A DNA stretch of 64,000 nucleotides, taken from contig JAGFBZ010000365.1 of NCBI GenBank assembly GCA_018398805.1, forward strand, positions 124,001 to 188,000, given 5' to 3'. The stretch is from Hirundichthys speculiger (Eukaryota; Chordata; Actinopteri; Beloniformes; Exocoetidae). The notes beneath the pieces were generated by a model. It saw only the letters and a list, made by a program, of their open reading frames with translations. It was not told the DNA's origin and made no database searches. Of this stretch, positions 23,701 to 31,957 are shown piece after piece; the stretch's first letter is position 1; every line of letters begins with the position of its first letter. The position numbers and the translations under genes are program-made.

Positions 23701-24666
23701 ATCGCCCAGTTTCACTGCTTGTGACTTAGCAAATTCCTGATAGTCCTGCAGTATTTCTTTTGAACATGTCATGTGTTTTGATGCACCTGAGTCAATCAGC
23801 CATTCAACTTGCTTCACTTTTTCATTCTGATTTGTTTCTCTGGCAACAAATGCACTGTCAGTTGCACTCTCAGAATTGTCATTATCCTCACACGTCATGC
23901 GCTTAGCCTTGTGGGTTTGATTCTTCTTTTTCAATTCTGGACAATTTCTTTTTAGATGTCCCTCTTTCCCACATTTAAAACACCTCCATTTTGACCTGTC
24001 TATTTCAGACTGTGGATCCCCACGCACTTGTGTTGCCATTGCAGAAGCGCCACCTGCTGTTGTAGCACTGGTACTGTCATTTGCCTGCAATCGTTTTTGT
24101 TCTTCATTAATCAGTGACTGCTGCACGAATTGAAGAGTCAAACTTTCCATCTTTGTCTCTAGAGCAGTGACAATCGTTGCATAGCTGGAGGGAAGACTAC
24201 CCAGCAATGTCACAATCTGATCCTCTTCCTCAATTACAGCACCGATAGCACCAAGCTTATCAGTTAACTCTTTCATCCGTTTCAAATGCTCGGTTATCGT
24301 TTCTCCTTCCTTCATTTCACATCTGAAGTACTTCTTCTTTAGAAACAATTTGTTAGCTAGGGTATCTCTCTCAAAATGTCCCTTCAGCGTATCCCACGCC
24401 TCTTTAGCTGACTGGCAGCTTGTAATCAGGTACAGTTGAGATGTACTTACATTAAGCACCAACATCGAAAATGCCTTTTCTTTCTTCCTAGCGAATTCGG
24501 CTCGTGCTGCCGCATTAGCATCTCCTGCTAATACCTCCGTCTCCATTACCATGCCCCACAAACTTCGAGCTTTCAGTAGATGCTCCATTTGGAATTTCCA
24601 CGTAGCCCAGTTGTCTGCTCCACTTAGCTTCTCGATAAACAGTCTGTCCTCCATTGTGAATCCCAC
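20782..24666 (-). CDS. Copia gag-pol polyprotein, 1294 aa
   Basis: Single uninterrupted frame with ATG at 24666 and stop at 20782-20784. Domains in order (approximate residues): gag of the UBN2 type 5-210 (NWATWKFQMEHLL, LGSLPSSYATIV); CCHC knuckle 229-242 (CFKCGKEGHLKRNC); aspartic protease about 290 (WLIDSGASKHMT); GAG-pre-integrase zinc region about 424-460 (LWHQRLGHT, CEACVEGKL); integrase DDE core with Asp near 491 (HSDVCGP), Asp near 552 (RTDNGGEY) and Glu near 587 (NGVAERKNRT); reverse transcriptase about 815-1050 (RLVAKGYSQ, VVTAFLNGHLEEEIYM, VYVDDLILI); RNase H 1140-1290 (SDADWAGD, STAEAEYVAL, RTKHIDIRYHYIRE). Integrase before RT is the Ty1/copia order. All visible catalytic residues are present. 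The product would make particles, copy the RNA and integrate the cDNA. Confidence 0.95.
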   Translation of the reverse strand: MGFTMEDRLFIEKLSGADNWATWKFQMEHLLKARSLWGMVMETEVLAGDANAAARAEFARKKEKAFSMLVLNVSTSQLYLITSCQSAKEAWDTLKGHFERDTLANKLFLKKKYFRCEMKEGETITEHLKRMKELTDKLGAIGAVIEEEDQIVTLLGSLPSSYATIVTALETKMESLTLQFVQQSLINEEQKRLQANDSTSATTAGGASAMATQVRGDPQSEIDRSKWRCFKCGKEGHLKRNCPELKKKNQTHKAKRMTCEDNDNSESATDSAFVARETNQNEKVKQVEWLIDSGASKHMTCSKEILQDYQEFAKSQAVKLGDGRVVDAQGLGNVKMKMTFKISEVKDVTMYDVLYVPKLSGNLFSVGAATKKGNTVQFKRNRCYIRGKDGDLRGMGTQRADGLYQLDVMGSVSPSHTAGSASVAASLWHQRLGHTTRLKEVKPLVSGMDFSAEKENAFCEACVEGKLSRKPFKSVGEIRSKRKMQLVHSDVCGPMQTESIGGAKYFVPFIDDYSRCCKVYFMRQKSEVLSKFKEFERTFSNECGQKVTRLRTDNGGEYTSKEFQEYLKAQGIHHEMSVPHTPQQNGVAERKNRTLVEAARSMLSHAKLPKMFWAEAVATAAYLQNRLPTSVLKQETPYQRWSGRKPNISHLRVFGCVAYAHVPEVERRKLDKKAVKLRFVGYANNAKGYRLFDEEKRRILIRRDVIFNEYDFDWKQEVEVSCSDSDADSGPDERGATADETPVTQAPRECGRIRKAPKRYGYEEFADIVTVEHYANVCSVKEPSTMKEAMMSSNAKEWKEAADLEYESLLENETWDLVELPKDRKPIGSRWVFKVKHHSDGEVERYKCRLVAKGYSQNYGVDYDETFSPVVRFSSIRTLLSFAVQNNLHVHQMDVVTAFLNGHLEEEIYMEQPDGYIKTGQEHLVCKLKKSIYGLKQSPRCWSKTFTEFMKDIGFNQSTSDPCVFVRARQELEILAVYVDDLILITESLESMTELKDALKKRYKMKDMGELSYILGISVIQDKTNNSVYLHQKHYIEAVLQKYGMDKANPVTTPADANVKLQKDDGVSNPVNQGTYQSIVGSLLYAAMATRPDIAQAVSAVSKFNAKPNTAHMTAVKRILRYLKGTINLALKYQQSESETLVGFSDADWAGDQDDRRSTTGNVFLLGGGAISWLSKKQNTVALSTAEAEYVALSQAAQECTWLTRLLSDLGMDATPTVILEDNQGAIAIAKNPVDHSRTKHIDIRYHYIRECVQNGQIQLQYCPTEDMKADILTKPLVKQKFEYLRREIGLCAV

Positions 24667-24741
24667 AATACCGAGTACTCCTCACAAAGTCCGTGTGAAA
24701 CCGCTGTTTTAAGCTAAATTACAAGAACTGACTGGACCTAA

Positions 24742-24755
24742 CTGGGCCCATAACC
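24742..24755 (-). other. Copia primer-binding site complementary to tRNA-iMet anticodon arm
   Basis: On the minus strand GGTTATGGGCCCAG follows directly after the 5' LTR. It is the exact complement of CTGGGCCCATAACC, the anticodon stem-loop segment of eukaryotic initiator tRNA-Met. It is not complementary to a tRNA 3' CCA end. Drosophila copia is known to prime with an internally cleaved initiator-Met half-tRNA, so the same mechanism is expected here. Confidence 0.85.
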
Positions 24756-24868
24756 TGTTGAAGTTTCAAGTGGTTGTTTATTAACTGAACTGCGGTTTTT
24801 TACAGAGTACCACTAGGTGACAGCATTACACATCTTGACCTGCATTGTCAAATTACTGTATTACAACA
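24756..24868 (-). repeat. 5' LTR of copia element (113 bp)
   Basis: Upstream LTR in element orientation, identical by eye to 20437-20549. Transcription would start here and run toward lower coordinates. A TTAATAAA-type A/T-rich motif within it could serve as polyadenylation signal. Confidence 0.95.
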
Positions 24869-24873
24869 GTGGA

Positions 24874-25838
24874 GACTACAAGCTCACGGTAAACCTAGTC
24901 TCCAAGTTAGAGCAGTATCCAATACCAAAATTGGAGGACTTATTTGAGAAGCTGTCGGGAGGTGAGAAGTTCACAAAACTGGACCTTAGTCATGCTTATC
25001 AACAAGTCATGCTCGATGAGGTCTCAAAGCCATATGTCACAGTTAACACACACAAAGGACTCTTTCAGGTCAATCGCTTACCATTCGGCGTGTCCTCCAG
25101 TCCAGCCATCTTTCAACGGATGATGGAAGGATTGGTGGCGGGCATCTCAAATGTAGCAGTGTACCTTGATGACATCCTTTTGACAGGGCGGAGTGACCAC
25201 GAGCATCTGGAGACATTGAAAGAAGTCTTACGGCGGCTACGAGAGGCAGGTCTTCGACTTAAGCGCAACAAGTGTGCCTTCATGGAGCGTGAGGCTGAGT
25301 TCCTGGGACACACTGCGGATGCCTCGGGTCTCCACCCTCTGCCTAACAAGGTAAAGGCCATACAACAAGCACCGGCACCAAGCAATATTACAGAGCTAAG
25401 AGCTTACTTAGGTTTACTCAACTACTACAACAGATTCTTACCAAACCTGTCGACATTGTTAGCTCCCTTGCACCAGCTGTTGCGAAAAGAGACACCGTGG
25501 CACTGGCAGGAAGATCAGGAGAGAGCATTTGAGGAGTCGAAAAGACTCATGCAGTCATTCGAAATGTTAGTGCATTATGACAGCCAGAAGGACTTGATAC
25601 TGTCCTGTGACGCATCCCCTTACGGTATAGGGGTGGTGTTGTCATATCGTATGACGGGCAAGAGCGACCAGTCGGCTTCATGTCAAGAACGCTCACATCA
25701 GCGGAAACAAACTACTCACAACTAGACAAAGAAGGACTGGCGGTGATGTTTGGCATACAGCGATTTCACAAGTACTTATAGGGGAGGAAGTTTGTCATTT
25801 GCACAGACCACAAACCCCTACTATCTCTCTTCAATGAG
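24874..25838 (+). pseudogene. Gypsy reverse transcriptase and RNase H, broken
   Basis: RT resumes after the copia insertion: DYKLTVN, FTKLDLSHAYQQVMLDE (catalytic Asp), RLPFGVSSSPAIFQRMME and the YLDDILLTG catalytic pair. The connection domain has FLGHTADASGL and LRAYLGLLNYYNRFLPN. RNase H begins with ILSCDASPYGIGVVLS near 25600. It shifts frame near 25660 and then carries TAG at 25779-25781 between KYL and GRKFVICTDHKPL. The frameshift and the stop disable the polyprotein even without the copia insertion. Confidence 0.88.
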
Positions 25839-27350
25839 ATGAAAGCAGTGCCTCAAATGGCCTCACCTCGCATTCAACGTTGGGCCGTGACCTTGAGAGC
25901 ATATGAGTACGAGATCATATATAAGCCAGGTAAACTCCACAGCAATGCAGACGCTCTGAGCCGACTTCCCCTACCTCAGCCATTCCCCACGAGAAAGCAG
26001 GAGGAGTGTGTGTTGATGATGGAAGAGGTGACGCTCGTGTCAGCCAAGGAAATTAGTCAGTGGACACGTAAAAACCCAGTGTTATCCCGAGTGTGGCAGT
26101 TCATCCAACAGGGCTGGCCATCACAACACTCAAACCCAGCATTCCAGCCTTATGTGGTGAGAAAAACAGAATTAAGTGTACAAGATTGGTGTGTGTTGTG
26201 GGGGTCACGTGTGGTGGTACCTCCACCAGGTCGGGAAGCATTGCTAGGACAGTTACATCATGCTCACCCGGGCATCACGAGAATGAAAGCATTAGCCCGA
26301 AGCTACTTCTGGTGGCCAAAGTTAGATGCTGACATTGAATCAGTAGTGAAGAGATGTAGCACCTGCCAAGAACATCGCAATTTACCAGCTTCAGCATCAC
26401 TTCACCCATGGGAGTGGCCCAGCAAACCATGGCAAAGGCTACACATAGACCATGCAGGACCTTTTATGGGTCACATATTCCTGATCTTGATGGATGCCTA
26501 TTCCAAATGGATGGACGCTTACCCGGTACACTCAGCAACTTCATCCAGCATGATTGAATGTCTGCGGAAGAGTTTCAGCAACCACGGACTACCTGAGATG
26601 ATTGTGTCAGATAACGGTTCATGCTTTGTCAGTGCAGAGTTTCAAGAATTCATGCGTAAGAACGGCATCAAACACATCACCTCTGCACCTTATCATCCTT
26701 CCTCAAATGGCTGTGCCGAACGGGCAGTCCAGACATTTAAATCCATGATGAAGAAGGCAGGTGAAGGCACCATCCAAACCAAGGTGTCACGAGTGCTGTT
26801 TAGTTACCGCATTACCCCTCAGTCCACCACAGGGCTGTCACCGGCTGAGATGTTACAAGGCAGAAGATTAAGATCAACATTAGATCTGGGACATCCTGAT
26901 CTCAGAACCAAAGTGGAACGCAAACAGTGCAGTCAAAAGAAACATCGCGACAAGCACGGATCAGACAGGAGTTTGCAAGTGGGAGATGCAGTGATCACAC
27001 GTAATTTCAGTCATGGGCCTAAATGGATTCCAGGTTTTATTACCAAAGTGACTGGACCGGTGTCCTACAAGGTCATGTTAGGAGATGGGACAGTAGTGCG
27101 ACGGCATGTAGACCAGACTCTGGCTAGGCCTGAAGACAGGGATTTAGAACTCAAAATCCCAGATTCACCCACAGTGCCTACGTCATCTCCCCATCCGGCT
27201 GCCGTGGTGGAGAATCCTGTAGCAGATGGCGGTAACTGTGTGCCGGATGGAAATCTGCAAGGTAACACAACACCACCAATGTCAAACATTCCATCTCCAG
27301 TTGCAGTGCAGGGAACACCACCCCAAAGAATGGCTGCACCTGCCCGATGA
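25839..27350 (+). CDS. Gypsy RNase H end and integrase (open, 503 codons)
   Basis: Open to the TGA at 27348-27350. The N-terminal 40 residues are the end of RNase H (YEIIYKPGKLHSNADALSRL). The integrase HHCC zinc domain follows at about residues 140-180 (HHAHPGITRMK, RCSTCQEH). The DDE core has Asp in LHIDHAGPF (about 203), Asp in IVSDNGSCF (about 263) and Glu in NGCAERAVQTF (about 298). A chromatin or LTR-binding C-terminus follows (VGDAVITRNF, KWIPGFITKVTGPVSY). Normally this is the C-terminal part of gag-pol; here it is detached by upstream lesions and has no promoter or start of its own. The integrase itself shows no lesion. Confidence 0.88.
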   Translation: MKAVPQMASPRIQRWAVTLRAYEYEIIYKPGKLHSNADALSRLPLPQPFPTRKQEECVLMMEEVTLVSAKEISQWTRKNPVLSRVWQFIQQGWPSQHSNPAFQPYVVRKTELSVQDWCVLWGSRVVVPPPGREALLGQLHHAHPGITRMKALARSYFWWPKLDADIESVVKRCSTCQEHRNLPASASLHPWEWPSKPWQRLHIDHAGPFMGHIFLILMDAYSKWMDAYPVHSATSSSMIECLRKSFSNHGLPEMIVSDNGSCFVSAEFQEFMRKNGIKHITSAPYHPSSNGCAERAVQTFKSMMKKAGEGTIQTKVSRVLFSYRITPQSTTGLSPAEMLQGRRLRSTLDLGHPDLRTKVERKQCSQKKHRDKHGSDRSLQVGDAVITRNFSHGPKWIPGFITKVTGPVSYKVMLGDGTVVRRHVDQTLARPEDRDLELKIPDSPTVPTSSPHPAAVVENPVADGGNCVPDGNLQGNTTPPMSNIPSPVAVQGTPPQRMAAPAR

Positions 27351-27577
27351 TCTCAAAGGACTGTGTCTAAACCTGCTTACTTGAAGGATTATGTGGGTTA
27401 AAAATATATATATATATTTAAAAAAATTGATCATAATTGTGTGTTATGCTTGTTATACTGATTAGTGGGTGTTACTGCACATTGTTGAAGGTGTTAATGT
27501 TGTAAGATTACAAAGTACTTAAGTAATTTTTGAGTTATGTGATTAAGGGGGACAGTAATAACTTAAGGAGAGAGGAA

Positions 27578-27798
27578 TGTAGTAAATGGGTTGTTTTACC
27601 AAATGTGACCACAAGGTGGTACCATACCTCCTTTGTTACTAACCAGGGAGCGTAGAGGTAGAGATCTACGGGTGCCTGTGAGTTCAGTTCAGAAACAGAG
27701 AAGTATCGCTGTACAGGTGTTGATTCAGAGTGTTCCAGTAAATGTTACAAAACCTGCAGTCCTGTGTCCGTGCATCCTTCACAATTAAGGATATTACA
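27578..27798 (+). repeat. 3' LTR of gypsy element (221 bp)
   Basis: It begins TGTAGTAAATGGG immediately after the purine-rich tract and ends GGATATTACA before the CAGGT duplication. About five differences from the 5' LTR. Confidence 0.93.
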
Positions 27799-27913
27799 CA
27801 GGTGGACTTTTGCATTCGTCGGTCTTCAGTTTTGTCCATCACTGAATCTACTCCACAGTAAAATGGATCATTTTGGTAAATAACCTCATAAAAATACACA
27901 ACAGAATAGTTAA

Positions 27914-29019
27914 CACTAGAACCGCCAAGATTCCAAACTTCATTTTCACCCCATCGCTGCAACAGCGTCAGTGATGCGAACATGTCAATTCTAATAGTTG
28001 TGAAGTGGCTCATTCCTGAATATTTCTGAAATAATAATGGACACTTGTCAAAATAAGTGTTTAAAATGTATATTTTTGTGAGCTTTTTTTCTACGTGGTC
28101 GCTGCGCGCGCTCTCTCTCTCAGCCACACAAATAAATACATCGGTACGTTCATCAACAAACTGTAGGAGCTGTATGTTAACACAAACGTGACAACAACAG
28201 CAATCGAATGACAGACTATTGACAATACAAAACAACAGACTTCAGATGTCAATCACAGATATTTTAATCATTTTGGAAAAACGGATTAACGCTGCGCTCC
28301 CCCTCACGCACACATGACTCCATTCCCAGCCCTCCTCTCCACCGGCGCGGCTCCGCCACTGTACAGTCACAGGTATGCTGTATCACCTGGTCCATCAAGT
28401 ACATGAACGCATTCATAGGGTCGTCCATGTTGCGGCGCGCGTATGCAGTTGGACCACCTCTCTCCACCGAGACATTTGTGGACTGGGCTCTCCCGGCCCA
28501 CGGTCCTAGCTTTATGGGTCTCCAAACGCTTCCGTCCTTGGCCGCCTCATGTAGCTGCAATACAGGTTGAGCTCTGAACAATGAAAATATTTATGATTAG
28601 ATCAGTCAGAGTCGTTGCCTCGCTAAAATACCAAATGATTAGAACCAGAGGAAACTAAAACGCTTGACTTCTGACTTTACCTGTCAGTATTTCCGCGAGC
28701 CCCCACTGTGTCTGAGGACTGAATGTATGTGGCGGGTGACCCCTCACTTATAAAAGCCGGGGTCTTTTTCATAAATTCGCCTCCTCATCCTCAGTTGATG
28801 TCGTATCACCTGGTAAAAATGACGGGTCATCGGTCCCCCCCCCCACACAGATTCCTCCTCACCCACATCTGCCATTATCTCCGCTCTATCTGACTCCCTC
28901 ACTAATCCTGGTACAATAGCTAGACTGTTGTTTTTGTTGGATTCATGTCTTAAATTTTGCTGTTTGTTTGAAAGATTTAGTGATGGCAATAACTGTCAAA
29001 GTCCGATAACGCCATAAAG
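27914..29019 (-). mobile_element. piggyBac relic inside element A copy 1
   Basis: TTAA at 27910-27913 is followed by CACTAGAACCGCCAAG, a terminal repeat of the looper-like piggyBac type. A transposase remnant lies on the minus strand (28264-28581). The right end is missing because copy 1 is truncated at 29019. The same structure occurs in copy 2, so the piggyBac insertion predates spread of the composite. Confidence 0.65.
28264..28581 (-). pseudogene. piggyBac transposase N-terminal fragment (105 codons)
   Basis: The minus-strand frame contains AAKDGSVWRPI, GRAQSTNV, GGPTAYARRN, DPMNAFMYLMD and HTCDCTVAEPRR. This order resembles the start of the piggyBac transposase domain (DGTxW, Q-N, GPTxxAxRN, ...F...D..., CT..EA). 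The catalytic Asp residues lie further on and are not present. The near-identical 46017-46334 shares the truncation, so this is an inherited remnant, not an independent gene. The adjoining frame 27684-28235 shows no domain I recognise. Confidence 0.6.
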
Positions 29020-30345
29020 CCATTTGAGCAGCAGAGTTGGGATGGGATCCAACAGGTATATAGATGGTTTAGCTTTACTGATAGTTGAGGTCAACTCAGA
29101 AAGGCCCACAGGAGAAAAACAGTCCAGAATCAAATCAGAACTAAAAGAAATTAACGAAGCTGCAGGGACGTCCACAGCCATCAACAGTTGGGCCTGGCCA
29201 ATCTCATCTCTAATTTTGATTATTTTCCCCTTAAAAAAGCTAATAAAGTCTTCACTACTGAGAGTAGCAGGAATGCATGGACCAACAGAGTTGTGACTCT
29301 TTGTCAGCCTGGCCACAGTGCTGAACAGAAAACGTGGGTTATGTTTGTTCTCTTCTATTAACGAAGAATAATAAGATGTTCTAGCTCTGCTTAGGGATCT
29401 TTTGTAGACTATTAAACTATCTCTCCAGGCATGATGGGAGTCCGCAGATTTACAGGAGTACCTCCTTTCCATTTTTCGTGCATTCTGCTTCAGCATGCGA
29501 ATATGTGAATTATACCAGGGAGTTGAGCTCCTAAGATAAGAAACCCTCTTCCTCAGAGGAGCGACAGCATCCAAGGTTGAATGTAACATATCAGCAGTAT
29601 TGTTAACAAGGTAATCAATATCTGCCGGAGTAAAATTCAGGTCGTTGCCCTCAGCTATTCTATCATATTCCACCATAGGGAGATGAGAGAGAATGACCTC
29701 CTTAAAATTATTCACAGCATCTTCAGAAAGAGATCTGCTGTAATGACACGTTTCATTTCCTGTTTTAATGCCACAAATGCTGAACTCAGATGTAACTAAA
29801 AAGTGGTCCGAGAGAAGAGAACGCGCCTTTGCTTTGGGCTACGCCTCCTTCGAACCGTAACCCAGCCGTCCTGACTGGCCAGCTGTTAGGGTGCTACAGG
29901 GGGACTGCTAGCTCCAGCTACTCTAGGCCACTCCACCGCTACATTAGCCTGGCTACCTATCACCTCTGACGGACTATGGTCTAGTTGACGGACCCGAGCC
30001 CCTAGCTCACTGAGCCTTGCCTCCAAAGCTATGAATAAACTACACTTTATGCATTTACCACTCTCACTAAAGGAGGCAGAGGAATAGCTGAACATTTCAC
30101 ACACTGAGCAGCAGGAGGGAGAAACACAGGGAGAAGAAGAAGCCATGCTAAGAAGCTAATAAGCTAAAGAGCCGGCGATTAACGGCAGTGAGAAAAATGT
30201 GCGAAGCGGAAACTACGTGCGAGTGCTCAGATTACAGTTTACAACAACAGTATAGAGTTATCACCGAATCGAGTTTAAATTTAAATTTTAAAAAGGAGGA
30301 ATCAGAAACCGTTCAGCGTTCATCACTAACAGGAAACCACCAACA
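29020..30345 (-). pseudogene. L2 LINE, 5' half (ORF1-like start, truncated endonuclease, RT linker)
   Basis: The minus strand encodes an L2 ORF1-like N-terminus at 29886-30146 (CCSVCEMFSYSS, CIKCSLFIALEARL). A short endonuclease end follows (LLSDHFLVTSEFSICGI, near 29800). The linker before RT is at 29020-29715 (STPWYNSHIRMLKQ, FLFSTVARLT, LDPIPTLLLKW). Most of the endonuclease is deleted between about 29830 and 29880. The 5' UTR probably reaches about 30345. The reading breaks at the border with element A copy 1, and about 300 bp of RT sequence expected between here and 11264 is absent. Confidence 0.8.
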
Positions 30346-30479
30346 GGAAGTCTGGCCGCAACAGCAACCGGACTATGGGGGAACTGTTGCGCTTGGTGGA
30401 GGTCGGCGCCCTCCCAGTGCTTTTCAAGTTCACAGTGGAACCAGTCCTGTACCCACATGGGCTGAAAGGCCACTCAGCG

Positions 30480-31040
30480 AGGACGAAGTCAAATGCGCAC
30501 AGGGACAATGACCTTCATTTTTGGAGACAAATTCTGTGGTCTCATGACACTAGGATTAAACTGTCTGGACATAATGACCATCGTTACATTTGGAGGAAAA
30601 AGGGGGATGCTTGCACGCCTGAGAACACCATCCCAACTATGAAGTATAGGTGTGGAGTACAGGGACTAGAGTACTTCACAAACTCAATGCCATCATGAGA
30701 AAAGAACATTATGCATAAATACTGAACCAACATCCCAAGACATCAGCCAGGAAGTTAAAGCTTAAAGCATCTTCCAAATGGACAACGGCCCTAGGCAGAC
30801 TGCCAAAGTGGCTTAAGGACAACGAAGTCAGTGTTTTGGAGTGGCCATCACAAAGCCCTGATCTCAGTCCTGTAGAACATTAGTGGCCAGAGCTGAAAAG
30901 GCGTGTGCAACAAAACCTGACACAGTTAAATCAGTCCTGCCAGGATAAATGGACTAAAATTACAGCAAAATATAGTGAGAAGCTTATGGAAGGAAACCCA
31001 AAACGTTTGACTCAAATCATACACCTTAAAGTTAAATCAG
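30480..31040 (+). pseudogene. Tc1/mariner transposase remnant
   Basis: Plus-strand sequence shows the Tc1 motif FWRQILWSHDTRIKLSGHND and YIWRKKGDACTPENTIPT near 30510-30640, then a gap. The C-terminal end follows near 30780-31020 (VLEWPSQSPDLSPVEH-like, GNPKRLTQII). The first catalytic Asp of DDE lies in WSHDT. Frames are broken and the 5' third is missing. Confidence 0.75.
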
Positions 31041-31068
31041 ACTGACCTAAAAGTTCAGTCTGATTTAA
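31032..31068. repeat. 14-bp inverted repeat hairpin
   Basis: TTAAATCAGACTGA at 31032-31045 and its reverse complement at 31055-31068 flank a 9-nt loop. It lies directly after the Tc1 remnant and could be a residue of its terminal repeat or a foldback mutation. Confidence 0.7.
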
Positions 31069-31160
31069 TGACAGATGGTGACTTAAAAAACAAACAATAT
31101 AAATAAATGGTTATGTGTCCTTTTATACAGTGCATGTGAACCTCTAGCTTCAGTTGAATA

Positions 31161-31162
31161 TG

Positions 31163-31197
<35 letters not shown>

Positions 31198-31198
31198 G
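31161..31198. repeat. (TG)n microsatellite
   Basis: About 19 TG units with one TT interruption. Confidence 0.95.
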
Positions 31199-31339
31199 AT
31201 TTCTTATATTTGCAATCAAATTTAAAGGAAGTGAAAGTGGAAGCAAGAGAAAAAAAAAAGCTTGTCACAAGACAACAGAGCTGCTGATATGGCCATTTAG
31301 ACCAAGCTGACTTAAATACAAATAAACTTCAATCCAAAT

Positions 31340-31440
31340 TAACTTACGAGCCACTTTACAAGGTACCTACTAGTACCAAGATGGACCCCTAGCCTTCAGA
31401 GCTGCCTTAATTCTTGGTGGTATACATTCAGGTGTGATAT
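31340..31440. repeat. Fragment of a dispersed fish repeat
   Basis: The stretch ACAAGGTACCTACTAGTACC...GGACCCCTAGCCTTCAGAGC...TTCTTGGTGGTATA resembles a repeat common in fish genomes, remembered as the start of a DNA-transposon or MITE family. No ends or duplication are visible. Confidence 0.4.
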
Positions 31441-31667
31441 CCACCCCATCCTGGAGGTAGGCAGACATGGATACCTGACAGGCAGATAGAAAGAATCCAC
31501 AAGGGGGGGCACAATATATAATATAAGGCACAATATTTAGCAGACTTCCGTTTTGTAATCTGGTTTATAGAGTGGTTAGACATGTTTAATTAGAAGGCTG
31601 CAAAGCTCTCATCACATGGGTGCAAAGCTGCTGCCATACCGGGCCTTTAATCCCTCCACCAGGTGTT

Positions 31668-31700
31668 GCAGCCTACCTGCAGCCTACCTGCAGCCTACCT
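31668..31700. repeat. Three tandem 11-bp units upstream of ada
   Basis: GCAGCCTACCT is repeated three times without change, about 215 bp upstream of the ada start codon. Confidence 0.9.
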
Positions 31701-31799
31701 GCATTAATGCATAGTTAACAGCAGCCTGTTGCTCCTCTACCCTCCTCTCAGTATCTGGTGAGGGCACGTGCCGCCTCTCTCAGGGTAGTATCTAGTGAG

Positions 31800-31912
31800 T
31801 CAGTTGTCAGATCAGAGGCGGGGCCTGAAGTCCGGAATAAAACAGAGCCGAGCCGCAGCAGGTTCTGCTCTGCTTCTCTCTTACGGGTCTTCCGGTAACA
31901 ACGGGCTCCACG
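31800..31912 (+). promoter_or_regulatory. ada: Probable ada promoter and 5' UTR
   Basis: A GC box (GAGGCGGGGCC near 31816) is followed about 15 bp on by an A/T-rich GGAATAAAACA motif that could act as a weak TATA element, then a G/C-rich leader up to the ATG at 31913. Sp1-type GC boxes are known in mammalian ADA promoters. The transcription start cannot be fixed from sequence. Confidence 0.5.
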
Positions 31913-31957
31913 ATGGCCGAGACTTCTACCGAACCAGCAGTCTTTAACAAACCGAAG
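31913..31957 (+). CDS. ada: Adenosine deaminase, exon 1 coding part
   Basis: ATG 31913 opens 15 codons (MAETSTEPAVFNKPK) and ends at a donor AAG|GTACGT. The product deaminates adenosine and deoxyadenosine to inosine and deoxyinosine in purine salvage, in the cytosol and at the cell surface. The short exon ending just before the VELHVHLDG motif is the position of the first intron in vertebrate ADA. The context CCACGATGG is a good initiation context, and there is no competing upstream ATG in the near leader. Confidence 0.9.

Larger units (their letters stand above)
20437..24868 (-). mobile_element. Ty1/copia LTR retrotransposon, apparently intact
   Basis: This 4432-bp element has 113-bp terminal repeats (20437-20549 and 24756-24868) that look identical base for base. 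The 5-bp duplication GTGGA flanks it (20432-20436 and 24869-24873). Reading on the minus strand: 5' LTR, primer-binding site GGTTATGGGCCCAG immediately after the LTR (24742-24755), one 1294-codon gag-pol frame, purine tract AAGTGGGAG directly before the 3' LTR (20550-20558). Every feature needed for retrotransposition is visible, and no disabling change was seen. It is the youngest element here. Confidence 0.95.
11598..27798 (+). mobile_element. Ty3/gypsy LTR retrotransposon with two nested insertions
   Basis: Complete element by structure: 5' LTR 11598-11818, primer-binding-site-like TTTGGCGACGAGG at 11819, gag, protease, RT, RNase H, integrase, purine-rich tract AAGGAGAGAGGAA ending at 27577, and 3' LTR 27578-27798. 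It is flanked by CAGGT on both sides (11593-11597 and 27799-27803). The empty site is seen in element A copy 2 (GACAGGTGGACTTTT near 45548). Without the LINE in its leader and the copia element in its RT it would be about 4.9 kb, a normal gypsy length. Gag, protease and RNase H carry frameshifts, so it is not autonomous. Confidence 0.92.
11265..29019. mobile_element. Element A copy 1 (hAT-like ends, carries piggyBac relic), 3' truncated, split by gypsy
   Basis: The left end CAGGGCATAAAATC at 11265 and the following about 330 bp match element A copy 2 at 45230-45555 almost base for base. After the gypsy insertion (11598-27798) the match resumes at 27804 and runs to 29019, equivalent to 55685 in copy 2. 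The right-hand 560 bp present in copy 2 are missing here. Without the gypsy element it is about 1.55 kb. It lies inside an L2 LINE. The TIR resembles hAT ends, but no hAT transposase is visible. Confidence 0.75.

Noticed and set aside
11598..27798. Endogenous retrovirus with an envelope gene
   Set aside because: After integrase the gypsy element goes directly to its purine tract and 3' LTR. There is no envelope-like frame, and domain order and CCHC pattern fit Ty3/gypsy.
27684..28235. 183-codon minus-strand frame, repeated as 151 codons at 45533-45988
   Set aside because: No recognisable domain. The two copies differ by indels that change the frame, and part of the first spans the gypsy LTR border, so it is not conserved coding sequence.
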